Source: an uncultured Clostridia bacterium (GTDB lineage Bacteria > Bacillota > Clostridia > Oscillospirales > Ruminococcaceae). Taken from it: a DNA stretch of 64,000 nucleotides. Position numbers and translations under genes: made by a program. The stretch spans positions 124,001 through 188,000 of the forward strand of contig CANNSB010000001.1 in the NCBI GenBank assembly GCA_947510165.1. Reading direction: 5' to 3'. Position 1 is the stretch's first letter, and each line of letters begins with the position of its first letter. Of the stretch, positions 46,525-56,044 are shown piece after piece. The notes under the pieces were generated by a model that was given only the letters and a program-made list of their open reading frames with translations, was not told the DNA's origin and searched no databases.

Positions 46525-47154
46525 ATGAATATAAAGAAATGGATAAGTGCAATATTTGCTGGTATGTATATAGGTTTAGGAGCAACTACATATATATTAA
46601 GCGGAGACAGTATTTTTGCTCCATTTATTTTTACTGTAGGAATATTTTTGGTGATGCATTTTTATGATATGCTATTTACAAAAGTTTTTCCATATATAAT
46701 ATTAGGATATTACAAAAAGATAGACATAGTATATGCCATAGTCGGAAATATTATTGGAGGAATAACATATGCGTTTTTAATTAGTAACACTAGAATATTA
46801 GATAAAATTTTACCTAAAATAGAAACAATAGTAGATACAAAACTTTCTGATAGCTATATAAGTATATTTATAATGAGTGTTTTTTGTGGACTATTAGTTG
46901 GATATGCAGTTTTATCATCTAAAAAAATGACAGAAGATAAGGGTATAGCAATTTTTTTAAATGTAATATTTATAGGAGCTTTTGTTATATGCGGATTTGA
47001 TCATATTGTTGCAAATATATTTTATTATGGTATTTACATATTTAATATTAATTTTAAAATGTCTATGATTTTTAATTTTATAATTGTATTTATCGGAAAT
47101 AGTATTGGCGGAATAATTGTTGGATATAGTGAAAAATACAGGTTGAAAAAATAA
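46525..47154 (+). CDS. Short formate/nitrite transporter (FNT) family protein
   Basis: Membrane protein of 209 residues with about six hydrophobic helices. Features of the FNT channel family: IFAGMYIGLGA near the start, NIIGGI after the second helix pair, the pore-histidine region CGFDHIVANIFYY (family GFEHSIANM), and GNSIGGIIVG at the end. It is shorter than most FNT proteins (about 260-290). Next to adhE, a role in moving formate or another small fermentation acid is plausible. ATG follows AAAGGGGA. Confidence 0.78.
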   Translation: MNIKKWISAIFAGMYIGLGATTYILSGDSIFAPFIFTVGIFLVMHFYDMLFTKVFPYIILGYYKKIDIVYAIVGNIIGGITYAFLISNTRILDKILPKIETIVDTKLSDSYISIFIMSVFCGLLVGYAVLSSKKMTEDKGIAIFLNVIFIGAFVICGFDHIVANIFYYGIYIFNINFKMSMIFNFIIVFIGNSIGGIIVGYSEKYRLKK

Positions 47155-47183
47155 TAGTGTAATATAAAGTTGTGTTTTTTGAA

Positions 47184-47212
47184 TTGAATAGTTTTTATTT
47201 ATATAGTATACT
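47184..47212 (+). promoter_or_regulatory. hprK promoter
   Basis: TTGAAT at 47184-47189, 17 bases, TATACT at 47207-47212; the -10 sits at the centre of a 30-bp perfect palindrome. Confidence 0.65.
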
Positions 47213-47223
47213 ATATAAATAAA
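47194..47223. repeat. 30-bp perfect palindrome over the hprK -10
   Basis: 15-base arms with no spacer, centred between 47208 and 47209; nearly all A/T. It covers the -10 and start-site region, so it may be an operator. Confidence 0.55.
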
Positions 47224-47245
47224 TATATTTGAAAAGGGTGGTTTT

Positions 47246-48205
47246 ATGAGTATAGAATTATCAGTAGATTTAATAGAAATTGTTAAAGAACTGGAGATGG
47301 AAATATTATACATAGATGACAAACAACCCACTAAAATATCAAATACAGAAGTTAATAGACCGGGATTACATTTATCAGGTTTTTTTCATTATTTTGATCC
47401 TAATAGAATACAGATATTAGGAAAAATGGAATTTGCATATTTGGAGAGTTTAGATGAAGATCTTAGAAAAAATAATTTAGAATCTCTATTTTCAAGAAAA
47501 GTTCCGGCTATTGTTATAACAAGAGATCAAGAGATATTTCCAGAAATGTTGGAATATGCAAAAAAATATAATATCCCTTTATTAAAAACATATAGAGGAA
47601 CTTCTAATTTTATGTTTTCAATAATAAATGCACTTAGCGTCGCTTTAGCGCCAAGGATAACTAGACATGGAGTTTTTGTAGAACTATATGGAGAAGGCGT
47701 TTTATTATTTGGTGAAAGTGGTGTTGGAAAGAGCGAAACAGCTATAGAATTAGTTAAAAGAGGACATAGACTTATTGCTGATGATGCTGTGGAGATAAAA
47801 AAAGTTAATGAAAATACACTTATAGGAACATCTCCAGAAAATATAAGACATTTTTTAGAAATTAGGGGAATAGGTATAATAAATGCGAGAAGGCTTTTCG
47901 GAATGGGATCTGTAAATACTTCTCAAAAAATAGATATGCTAGTTGAACTAGAGCCGTGGAAAAAAGATAAAGCATACGATAGAATGGGTTTAGAGAATGA
48001 GTATGTTTCTGTTTTAGATGTTAAAGTTCCATCTTTGACAATTCCGGTAAAACCAGGAAGAAATCTTGCTGTTATATTAGAAGTTGCAGCTATAAATAAT
48101 AGACAAAAAAAAATGGGGTATAATGCCGCGCAGGAACTTATGGATAATATAGGAATGAATATAGATAAACAAGAAGATAAAGTTAAAAATTGGGATTTAT
48201 TCTAA
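47246..48205 (+). CDS. hprK: HPr kinase/phosphorylase
   Basis: Phosphorylates HPr on Ser46 in response to glycolytic metabolites and so drives carbon catabolite control. The Walker A GESGVGKS is at residues 156-163, preceded by catalytic His141 in RHGVFVELYG, and the family signature LEIRGIGIINARRLFG follows. 319 residues. ATG 47246 has AAAGGGTGG. First gene of a conserved Clostridial block with murB, rapZ and whiA. Confidence 0.96.
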   Translation: MSIELSVDLIEIVKELEMEILYIDDKQPTKISNTEVNRPGLHLSGFFHYFDPNRIQILGKMEFAYLESLDEDLRKNNLESLFSRKVPAIVITRDQEIFPEMLEYAKKYNIPLLKTYRGTSNFMFSIINALSVALAPRITRHGVFVELYGEGVLLFGESGVGKSETAIELVKRGHRLIADDAVEIKKVNENTLIGTSPENIRHFLEIRGIGIINARRLFGMGSVNTSQKIDMLVELEPWKKDKAYDRMGLENEYVSVLDVKVPSLTIPVKPGRNLAVILEVAAINNRQKKMGYNAAQELMDNIGMNIDKQEDKVKNWDLF

Positions 48206-48227
48206 AATTATAGATAGTGGGGAATAT

Positions 48228-48950
48228 ATGAAAATAATAGCAGATATGCATTGTCATTCGATTGCATCTAATCACGCTTATAGCACTATTACAGAAAATG
48301 CATTGGCGGCAAAAAAAGCAGGTTTAAAATTTTTAGGAATAACAGATCATGGTCCAGAGATGCCAGATTCTCCGCATATATGGCATTTTCACAATTATAA
48401 GGCTTTGCCACGTGTTATAGAAGGAATTAATATGATATATGGAATTGAAACGAATATATTAAATGAAGATGGCGACGTGGATATAGACAATGATACTGTT
48501 CAAAATTTAGAGTGGATTATTGCATCTTTACATGAACCAGTTTTTAAGCCATCTACAAAAGAATCTCATACTAATGCTTTTTTAAATTTATGTGAAAATA
48601 AATATATAGATGTTATAGGGCATAGCGGAAATGGAAATTATCCATTTGATCATGAAAAATGTCTTAAAAAATTTAAAGAATATGGAAAAATAGTAGAGAT
48701 AAATGAAGGATCTTTTGTTAGTAGAAATAACTCTAAGCCGAATTGTATAGAAATTGCTAAAATTTGTAATAAATATGATATAGAGATAATAATAGATTCT
48801 GATGCACATTATTCTGGAGCTGTTGGAAAGTTTGATAAATCTATAGAGATGTTAAAAAATATAAATTTTAAAGAAAACTTAATATTAAATTTAGATCAAG
48901 ATAAATTTCAAGATTATATCTTAAAAAAAAGAGGGATAGTATTTAATTAA
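48228..48950 (+). CDS. PHP-domain hydrolase (YcdX-like phosphatase)
   Basis: Metal-dependent phosphoesterase of 240 residues. The PHP motifs are visible: ADMHCHS at the N-terminus, GITDHGPEMP, a middle HxxxxGHSGNG and the late IDSDAHYSG. The substrate is unknown; E. coli YcdX acts as a general phosphatase. It is commonly placed between hprK and murB in Clostridia, as here. Confidence 0.87.
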   Translation: MKIIADMHCHSIASNHAYSTITENALAAKKAGLKFLGITDHGPEMPDSPHIWHFHNYKALPRVIEGINMIYGIETNILNEDGDVDIDNDTVQNLEWIIASLHEPVFKPSTKESHTNAFLNLCENKYIDVIGHSGNGNYPFDHEKCLKKFKEYGKIVEINEGSFVSRNNSKPNCIEIAKICNKYDIEIIIDSDAHYSGAVGKFDKSIEMLKNINFKENLILNLDQDKFQDYILKKRGIVFN

Positions 48951-48975
48951 ATAGATAAATGTCTAGGAGGTTTTT

Positions 48976-49878
48976 ATGGATTTTATTCCTTGTATAAGAG
49001 AATATTTTTTAAAAAATAATATAGATTTTAAATTAAATGCTAATATGAAAGAGTACACAACATTCAAAATAGGTGGAAATATTGATATTTTAGTATTTCC
49101 TAAAACTATTTTAGAGATTAAAAATATAATTTCATACTGCTTGAAAAATAAAATAGATCATATTTTTTTAGGCAGAGGTTCTAATATTTTAGTTGATGAT
49201 AATGGTATTAGAGGTGTAGGTATATTATTTTCTCATAATTTTTCTGAAACTATTATAGAAGGAAATAAAATAAAAACATATTGTGGAATGCCGTTATCAA
49301 AACTGTGTATAACTGCATATGAAAATTCTTTATCTGGACTTGAGTTTGCTTGGGGTATACCTGGTTCTGTTGGTGGTGCTATATATATGAATGCGGGTGC
49401 ATATGGAAAAGAAATTAAGGATATAATAATAGAAGCAGAATATATGGATGAAAAAGGTGATATATACAAAATTCATAAAAATGATATGGAATTAGGGTAT
49501 CGAACTAGTATATTTATGAAAAAACCATACTGTATATTATCTATGACTATAGATCTTTATAAAAAAAATCCAGTAACAATTAAACAAGATATGGATGATA
49601 TTATATCAAAAAGATTGGAAAAACAGCCAACTAATTATCCTAGTGCAGGAAGTGTTTTTAAAAGACCTAATGGAAGTTATGCAGGATTTTTGATCTCTGA
49701 ATGTGGATTAAAAGGATATAGTATAGGAGACGCTCAAGTTAGTGAAAAACACGCAGGTTTTATTATAAATAAAGGAAATGCAACTTGTGGTGATGTGGTT
49801 TCTCTTATGGAATATATCCAAGATAAAGTTTTTAAAAAAACAAATTATTATTTAGAATATGAAATCAAAAAGATATAA
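48976..49878 (+). CDS. murB: UDP-N-acetylenolpyruvoylglucosamine reductase
   Basis: FAD enzyme completing UDP-MurNAc synthesis after MurA. FAD-binding TTFKIGGNIDI and GRGSNILV, the LSGLEFAWGIPGSVGGAIYMNAGAYG stretch (in part), and the catalytic Ser region PSAGSVFKRP are clear. 300 residues, type II form. ATG behind AGGAGG. It lies outside the dcw cluster, in the hprK-rapZ-whiA block. Confidence 0.96.
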   Translation: MDFIPCIREYFLKNNIDFKLNANMKEYTTFKIGGNIDILVFPKTILEIKNIISYCLKNKIDHIFLGRGSNILVDDNGIRGVGILFSHNFSETIIEGNKIKTYCGMPLSKLCITAYENSLSGLEFAWGIPGSVGGAIYMNAGAYGKEIKDIIIEAEYMDEKGDIYKIHKNDMELGYRTSIFMKKPYCILSMTIDLYKKNPVTIKQDMDDIISKRLEKQPTNYPSAGSVFKRPNGSYAGFLISECGLKGYSIGDAQVSEKHAGFIINKGNATCGDVVSLMEYIQDKVFKKTNYYLEYEIKKI

Positions 49879-49898
49879 AAATAGATAGGAGAGTATGG

Positions 49899-50759
49899 AT
49901 GGAGTTAATAATTATAACTGGACTTTCAGGATCTGGAAAATCTATAGCAATAGATGCTTTAGAAGATATAGGTTATTATTGTGTAGATAATATGCCACCA
50001 ACTCTTATATCAAAATTTTTTCATATATGTGATAAAACAAATGGTAAAATAGAAAAAATGGCTGTGGTTACAGATATACGAGGTGGAGAGCTTTTTAATG
50101 GTATTTATGATGAATTAAAAGAGATGGATAAAATAGAGGTGAATTATAAAATTTTATATTTGGATTCATCAGATGAAGTTCTAGAAAAAAGGTTTAAAGA
50201 AACAAGAAGAACACATCCTCTTTTAGATAAAGAGGGTTTTTCAACTAGAGATGCAATAAAAAAAGAAAGAGAAAAATTATCAACGCTTAGAGCTATGGCT
50301 AGCTATATAATTGATACATCGATGATATCTACATCACAATTAAAGCAGAGGATATCAAATATATTTTTAGATAATATATCAAAAGGTATGCTTATAAATT
50401 GTATGTCTTTTGGTTTTAAATATGGATTTCCATCTGATGCTGATTTGATGTTTGATGTTAGATGTCTTAGAAATCCGTATTATATAGAAGAATTAAGGAA
50501 TCTTACAGGAATTGATAAAGAGATAAAGGATTATGTTATGGTGGATCCTAAGGCAGATGAATATTTTATGAGACTAACCGATATGATAGACTTTTTAATA
50601 CCTTTATATATAGCAGAAGGAAAAACGCAACTTACAGTTGCTATAGGATGTACAGGGGGAAAGCATAGATCGGTTACATTTGTAGAAAAATTGTATAAAC
50701 ATTTAGATGAATCAAATGTTTATGTTTCTGTAAATCATAGAGATATACAAAGACATTAA
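49899..50759 (+). CDS. rapZ: RapZ/YvcJ family nucleotide-binding protein
   Basis: P-loop ATP/GTP-binding regulator, 286 residues. Walker A GLSGSGKS is at residues 8-15; the C-terminal domain has GCTGGKHRSV and ends HRDIQRH. In Gram-negatives RapZ controls glmS via small RNAs; in Firmicutes its role is less clear but linked to competence and wall precursors. ATG follows AGGAGAG. Usually yvcK follows, but here whiA comes directly, 23 bases later. Confidence 0.94.
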   Translation: MELIIITGLSGSGKSIAIDALEDIGYYCVDNMPPTLISKFFHICDKTNGKIEKMAVVTDIRGGELFNGIYDELKEMDKIEVNYKILYLDSSDEVLEKRFKETRRTHPLLDKEGFSTRDAIKKEREKLSTLRAMASYIIDTSMISTSQLKQRISNIFLDNISKGMLINCMSFGFKYGFPSDADLMFDVRCLRNPYYIEELRNLTGIDKEIKDYVMVDPKADEYFMRLTDMIDFLIPLYIAEGKTQLTVAIGCTGGKHRSVTFVEKLYKHLDESNVYVSVNHRDIQRH

Positions 50760-50782
50760 TATATTTAGAAAGTTGACATATA

Positions 50783-51676
50783 TTGAAAAATTTATTTAAA
50801 GATAAGATAAAAAATAATTTAATTAATCAACCTTTTAAATGTAATTTATGCAGTAGATATCTTTTATTAGGGTATTTATTTTTCAATAAAAATTTTTTAA
50901 AAAATAATAAATTTTTTTTAACTAATAATGAAAATATTTTTTATTTTATAACTAGTATAATTAAAAAACACTTTAGTTACACCTATCTTATATCTAAATT
51001 TAATTTTAAAAATGAAATATTTTATACACTATTAATAAAAGAGGAATTTAATAAGGAATATATTTTAAATAAATTAGGGATAGATATATGCTATAATCAT
51101 AAAATGTGTTGTTTATCAAGTTTTTATAGAGGCATTTTTTTAGCATGTGGAAGAATTTCAAATCCAGAATTAGAATATTATTTAGAATTTAACATATCTA
51201 ATTTTGATAAATATGAATTATTAGTAGAAACATATAAAAATATTGGTATTTCTATGAAAATTAAGAAAAAAAAAGAAATTATTTTATTTTATACTAAATC
51301 TAGTGAAGATATAGAAGATTTTTTGACTTTTTTAGGAGATACGGAAAGTTCTTTAGAAATTATGAATATTAAAATATTAAAAAATATTCGAAACAAAGTT
51401 AATAGAGTTGTAAATTGCGAAACAGCAAATATAGATAAAGTTTTAAAAGCATCAGAAAAACAAATAGAAGATATATTATTTATAGATAGTAAAAAAGGTT
51501 TAGATTTTTTGACATTAGAATTAAGAGAGTTGGCAATATTTCGTTTAAATAATCAAGATATATCATTAAAAGATATTGGAGATATGATAAATCCATCTAT
51601 TACACGGTCCGCGGTTTATTATAGAATAAAAAAAATATCTAAAATAGCAGATAGTTTGAGGAAAACAGATGACTAA
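50783..51676 (+). CDS. whiA: DNA-binding protein WhiA
   Basis: Homologue of the sporulation and division regulator, combining a degenerate LAGLIDADG homing-endonuclease-like N-terminal part (CRGIFLACGRISNPE-type region, here SFYRGIFLACGR) with a C-terminal helix-turn-helix containing LRELAIFRLNNQDISLKDIGDMI (in part). 297 residues. TTG 50783 has only a weak ribosome site. Its stop overlaps the dnaE start by eight bases, unusual coupling to the replicase. Confidence 0.9.
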   Translation: MKNLFKDKIKNNLINQPFKCNLCSRYLLLGYLFFNKNFLKNNKFFLTNNENIFYFITSIIKKHFSYTYLISKFNFKNEIFYTLLIKEEFNKEYILNKLGIDICYNHKMCCLSSFYRGIFLACGRISNPELEYYLEFNISNFDKYELLVETYKNIGISMKIKKKKEIILFYTKSSEDIEDFLTFLGDTESSLEIMNIKILKNIRNKVNRVVNCETANIDKVLKASEKQIEDILFIDSKKGLDFLTLELRELAIFRLNNQDISLKDIGDMINPSITRSAVYYRIKKISKIADSLRKTDD

Positions 51677-54600
51677 TGAATTTGCACATCTACACCTACA
51701 TACAGAATATAGCCTCTTAGATGGGAACTGTAATATTGATGAGCTTATAAAAAACGTTAAATTATTGGGTCAAAAAAGTGTTGCTATTACAGATAATATG
51801 AATATGTATGGGGTTATAAAATTTTATAGATCTTGTTTACAAGAGGATATAAAGCCTATTATTGGGTGTGAAATTAATTATTTTTTTGATAATGAATCTT
51901 CAAAAAAATCACCTAATAATATTTATAGCCTTGTTTTGTTATGTAAAAATATATTTGGATATTATAATTTAATAAAAATAGTTTCAAATGCAAAATATCT
52001 TTATGGAGTAAAAACAGTTCCATTTAGTATAGTAAATAAATATAGTAAAGGTTTAATATGCCTTTCTGGATATAAAAATTCTATATTTGTTGAAAAAATT
52101 AAATTAGATAAAAATTCAAAATTGGATGTCTATTTAAATATGTTTAAAGATATCTTTAAAAAAGATTTTTATTTAGAAATACAAAATCAAAATTTAGAAT
52201 GGCAATATAATGTAAATAAATTATTGTATTTATCTTCAAAAAGTTATGAAATAGAAACCATAGCTACTAATAATGTTCATTATATTTATAAATCAGATAG
52301 CTATATTCAAAAAATATTATATTGTATAAAAAACAATAAAAAAGATTTTGAAGTAGAAGTTTCTAATTTAGAAAATTCAGAATTTTATTTGAAATCATAT
52401 GGTGATATGGCTTTAAATTTTAATGATTTTAAAGACTCTATAGAAAACAGTGTAAAAGTTTCTAATAAATGTAATCTAATTATTGAATTTGGGAATATAA
52501 AAACTCCAAATTTTATTTCAAATTATAATATTGATAATAAAACTCTATTAAGAAAAATTAGTTATAAAGGATTAAAAAAAAGATATAAAGAAAATTTAAA
52601 TGAAAAGACTATAAAAAGATTAAATTATGAGCTAAAAATAATATTTGAAATGGGTTATGAAAGCTATTTTTTAATTGTTTATGATTTTGTAAAATATTCA
52701 AAGAAGTCTGGAATAAATGTTGGACCAGGAAGAGGATCGGGTGCGGGAAGTTTAGTTGCTTATTGTGTTGGAATAACAGATGTAGATCCTATAAAGTATG
52801 ATCTTATATTTGAAAGATTTTTGAATCCAGAAAGATCTAGTATGCCAGATTTTGATATAGATTTTTGTTATGAAAGAAGACATGAAGTTATAGAATATGT
52901 CGTAGAGAAATATGGATTTTACAATGTAGCAAATATAATTACATTTGGAACAATGGGTGCAAAAGGTGCAATAAGAGATATAGGGAGGGTAAAAAATATT
53001 GATTTATCTTATATAAATATGATAAATCAATATATTCCTAAAATATTAAATGTAACTATATCTCAAGCACTAGAAATATCTAAAGATTTAAAAAAAATAT
53101 ATGACAATGATATAGAATGTAGAAGACTAATAGATATGTCTAAAAAAATTGAGGGAGTGCCTAGGCATACATCTAGGCATGCAGCAGGGATAATAATATG
53201 TGATAAAAGAGTTGAAGAATATGGACCGGTAGATGTGGAAGATTCTCTTATATTACAATATGATATGAAACAACTAGAATTATTAGGAATGTTAAAGATA
53301 GATTTTTTAGGACTTAGAAACTTAACGGTTATAAAGAAGGCTGAAGAGATTATCTGTAGTGAAAATAAAAAAAATTTGATGAATAATATTAGTTATAACG
53401 ATAAAAAAACCTATGAACTTTTATCAAAAGGAAATACTATAGGAGTATTTCAATTAGAAAGTAGAGGAGTTAGAAATATATTACAAAATATGAAGATAAA
53501 TAGTATAGAAGATATAGCTATAGCGATATCTTTATATAGGCCAGGTCCTATTGAAAGTGGTTCTGTGGATGAATATTTAAAAAACAGAAAAAATCCAAAA
53601 GAAATAAAATATATCCACGAAAGTTTAAAAAATATTTTAGAAGAAACATATGGATGTTTTATATATCAAGAGCAGGTTATGAAAGCGTGTAGAGAAATTG
53701 CTGGATATTCTTATGGAAGAGCAGATTTAGTTAGAAGATATATGAGCAAAAAAGATATGAATTTTATGAAACAAGAGAAAGAAATATTTATATTTGGAAA
53801 AGATATAGATGGAAATAGAGTTTGTGTAGGTGCGGTAAATAATGGGATAGAATATATATTAGCTAGTCAAATATTTGATATTATGGTTCACTTTGCATCA
53901 TATGGATTTAATAAATCTCATGCCGTTTCATATTCAATTATAGCTTATCAAACTGCGTATTTAAAAGCAAATTTTTCGGTTGAATATATGTGTTCTTTGA
54001 TAAATACATATATAGAAAATACAGAAAAAGTTATAGAATCTTTAAAAGAAGCAATTAATATGGGGATAAAAATATATCCTGTTGATATTAATATTAGCGA
54101 TAGTTATTTTAAAATTCATAAAAAAGGTTTATTGGTTGGATTTTTATTTATAAAAAATATAGGGAAAAAATTCTGTGATGATATAGTGGATATTAGAAAT
54201 GATATAGGTTTATTTTCTAATTTCTATTCTTTTTGTAAAAAAATATGTGAAAAAGATGGATATAAAAGAGGAATAATAAATTTAATTAAGGCAGGTTGCT
54301 TTGAAAAATTTGAGATAAACAGAAAAACTCTTATCTATAATTTTGATAAAATAATAGATAAAGTGTATTTTGAAAATATAGCTGTATATAGCGGACAGAC
54401 AAGTATGGTTAAAGATATAGTTGATGATTATTCATGGAAATATTTAGATAATTATACAATAGAAGAAACTATTTCTATAGAAGAAGAAATTTTCGGATTC
54501 CCGATTTCTGTAAGTTATATAAAACATTGGGATAAACTAATTGATAATAAAAAAATATATAATTTAGATTATATATTTATAAATAGAGATAGAATAGCAT

Positions 54601-54878
54601 TAGAAAATAATAGTAAAAAAATTTTATTTTATTTATTTAGCTATAAAAAAATTTATATAAAAAATAGGAAATCTACACATTATATAGAAATATCAGATGG
54701 GAAAAAATTTGAAGAAGTTTTTTTATCAGAAATTATAGGAGAAAAATATAGTAAATATTTTAAAAGAGGAAAATTATTTTTGGGTGATATTTTTTTAAAA
54801 AAAGATGGTAATAATTACAAATATTTCTTTAAAAGTTTATCTACGTTAGATGATTATTTTAGAAATAAAAGTTTTTAA
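51669..54878 (+). CDS. dnaE: DNA polymerase III alpha subunit DnaE
   Basis: Replicative polymerase of the DnaE1/DnaE3 type; in Gram-positives it works with PolC. An N-terminal PHP domain (HLHLHTEYSLLDGN), the catalytic aspartates in PDFDIDF (Asp394, Asp396, Asp398), the GPGRGSGAGSLVAY motif, and fingers including RPGPIESGSV and YQEQVM. 1069 residues, about 80-100 shorter than many homologues; the C-terminal OB-fold and tail appear reduced. ATG overlaps the whiA end. Confidence 0.94.
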   Translation: MTNEFAHLHLHTEYSLLDGNCNIDELIKNVKLLGQKSVAITDNMNMYGVIKFYRSCLQEDIKPIIGCEINYFFDNESSKKSPNNIYSLVLLCKNIFGYYNLIKIVSNAKYLYGVKTVPFSIVNKYSKGLICLSGYKNSIFVEKIKLDKNSKLDVYLNMFKDIFKKDFYLEIQNQNLEWQYNVNKLLYLSSKSYEIETIATNNVHYIYKSDSYIQKILYCIKNNKKDFEVEVSNLENSEFYLKSYGDMALNFNDFKDSIENSVKVSNKCNLIIEFGNIKTPNFISNYNIDNKTLLRKISYKGLKKRYKENLNEKTIKRLNYELKIIFEMGYESYFLIVYDFVKYSKKSGINVGPGRGSGAGSLVAYCVGITDVDPIKYDLIFERFLNPERSSMPDFDIDFCYERRHEVIEYVVEKYGFYNVANIITFGTMGAKGAIRDIGRVKNIDLSYINMINQYIPKILNVTISQALEISKDLKKIYDNDIECRRLIDMSKKIEGVPRHTSRHAAGIIICDKRVEEYGPVDVEDSLILQYDMKQLELLGMLKIDFLGLRNLTVIKKAEEIICSENKKNLMNNISYNDKKTYELLSKGNTIGVFQLESRGVRNILQNMKINSIEDIAIAISLYRPGPIESGSVDEYLKNRKNPKEIKYIHESLKNILEETYGCFIYQEQVMKACREIAGYSYGRADLVRRYMSKKDMNFMKQEKEIFIFGKDIDGNRVCVGAVNNGIEYILASQIFDIMVHFASYGFNKSHAVSYSIIAYQTAYLKANFSVEYMCSLINTYIENTEKVIESLKEAINMGIKIYPVDINISDSYFKIHKKGLLVGFLFIKNIGKKFCDDIVDIRNDIGLFSNFYSFCKKICEKDGYKRGIINLIKAGCFEKFEINRKTLIYNFDKIIDKVYFENIAVYSGQTSMVKDIVDDYSWKYLDNYTIEETISIEEEIFGFPISVSYIKHWDKLIDNKKIYNLDYIFINRDRIALENNSKKILFYLFSYKKIYIKNRKSTHYIEISDGKKFEEVFLSEIIGEKYSKYFKRGKLFLGDIFLKKDGNNYKYFFKSLSTLDDYFRNKSF

Positions 54879-54881
54879 ATG

Positions 54882-54910
54882 TTGACATTAAAAAAAAATG
54901 TTAGTAAAAT
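54882..54910 (+). promoter_or_regulatory. pfkA promoter
   Basis: TTGACA at 54882-54887, 17-base spacer, TAAAAT at 54905-54910, right after the dnaE stop. Confidence 0.75.
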
Positions 54911-54956
54911 CTATTGTATAAGATGAAGAGAATTATTTATAGGAGGGTTATTTTTG

Positions 54957-55922
54957 ATGGAAGTTAAATCTATAGGTGTTTTAACAAGTGGTGGGGATGC
55001 ACCAGGAATGAATGCAGCAGTGAGAGCAGTTGTAAGGGCGGCAATAAGAAAAGGTATAGATGTTTATGGAATATATAGAGGATATAATGGTCTTATAAAC
55101 GGAGACGTAAAGAAGATGGAAATGAGAACTGTTTCAGATATTATACAAAAAGGAGGAACCATACTTTATACAGCACGTTGTGCAGAATTTAGGACAAAAG
55201 AAGGCGTTGAAAAAGGAAAACAAACATGTCTTAAATACGGTATGGATGGGGTTGTTGTAATAGGTGGAGATGGTTCATTTGAAGGGGCTGCTGTTTTATC
55301 TAAAGCAGGAATTCCTTGTATTGGTATTCCTGGAACAATAGATAATGATATCTCATGCTCAGAATATACAATAGGTTATGATACTGCTATGAATACTGCG
55401 TTATCTATGATTGATAAAATTAGGGATACTGCACAATCTCATGATAGATGTAGCATTGTAGAGGTTATGGGAAGAAATGCAGGGTATATAGCTTTAAATA
55501 CAGGAATAGCATGTGGAGCAAGTTATATTATTGTTCCTGAAATTAGCTATGATATAAACAATATAATAGAAAAAATAAAAGTTTCTAAGAAGTTGGGTAA
55601 ACAACATTTTATAATACTAGTTGCAGAAGGTATAGGAAATATTGAAGATATGTCAAAAGTTATAGAAAAGTCTACAGGGATAGAAACACGAGCAACTGTT
55701 CTAGGACATGTTCAAAGGGGAGGAAGCCCTACAGTTAGAGATAGAGTTATAGCTAGTCAATTTGGATATAGAGCAGTAGAACTTTTATCAGAAGGTATAG
55801 GTAATAGAGTTATTGGATTAAAAGACAATAAAACTGTTGATTATGATATAAAAGAGGGACTTGCTATGAAAAAAGAATTTGATAAAGAAATGTTTGATAT
55901 ATCTTATAATATTTCTTTTTAA
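54957..55922 (+). CDS. pfkA: ATP-dependent 6-phosphofructokinase
   Basis: Commits fructose-6-phosphate to glycolysis. GGDGS at residues 103-107 and the catalytic GTIDND with Asp129 are present, as are MGRNAGYIAL and LGHVQRGGSPT. 321 residues; the Gly at position 106 favours ATP rather than pyrophosphate as donor. ATG 54957 behind GGAGGG; a TTG sits three bases upstream. It has its own promoter and terminator. dnaE-pfkA adjacency is common in Clostridia. Confidence 0.96.
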   Translation: MEVKSIGVLTSGGDAPGMNAAVRAVVRAAIRKGIDVYGIYRGYNGLINGDVKKMEMRTVSDIIQKGGTILYTARCAEFRTKEGVEKGKQTCLKYGMDGVVVIGGDGSFEGAAVLSKAGIPCIGIPGTIDNDISCSEYTIGYDTAMNTALSMIDKIRDTAQSHDRCSIVEVMGRNAGYIALNTGIACGASYIIVPEISYDINNIIEKIKVSKKLGKQHFIILVAEGIGNIEDMSKVIEKSTGIETRATVLGHVQRGGSPTVRDRVIASQFGYRAVELLSEGIGNRVIGLKDNKTVDYDIKEGLAMKKEFDKEMFDISYNISF

Positions 55923-55954
55923 TAAAAAAGATGCTTAAAGGCATCTTTTTTATT
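55921..55954 (+). terminator. pfkA terminator
   Basis: Perfect 14-bp stem (55921-55934 with 55941-55954), 6-base loop, A6/T6 flanks. Confidence 0.92.
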
Positions 55955-56044
55955 TTAGTTATATAAGATTTAAATAAAATATAGTATAATAAGTGTATTA
56001 GCTTTTATTATACATTTATTAATATAAGGATAAAAGGTGAATAT

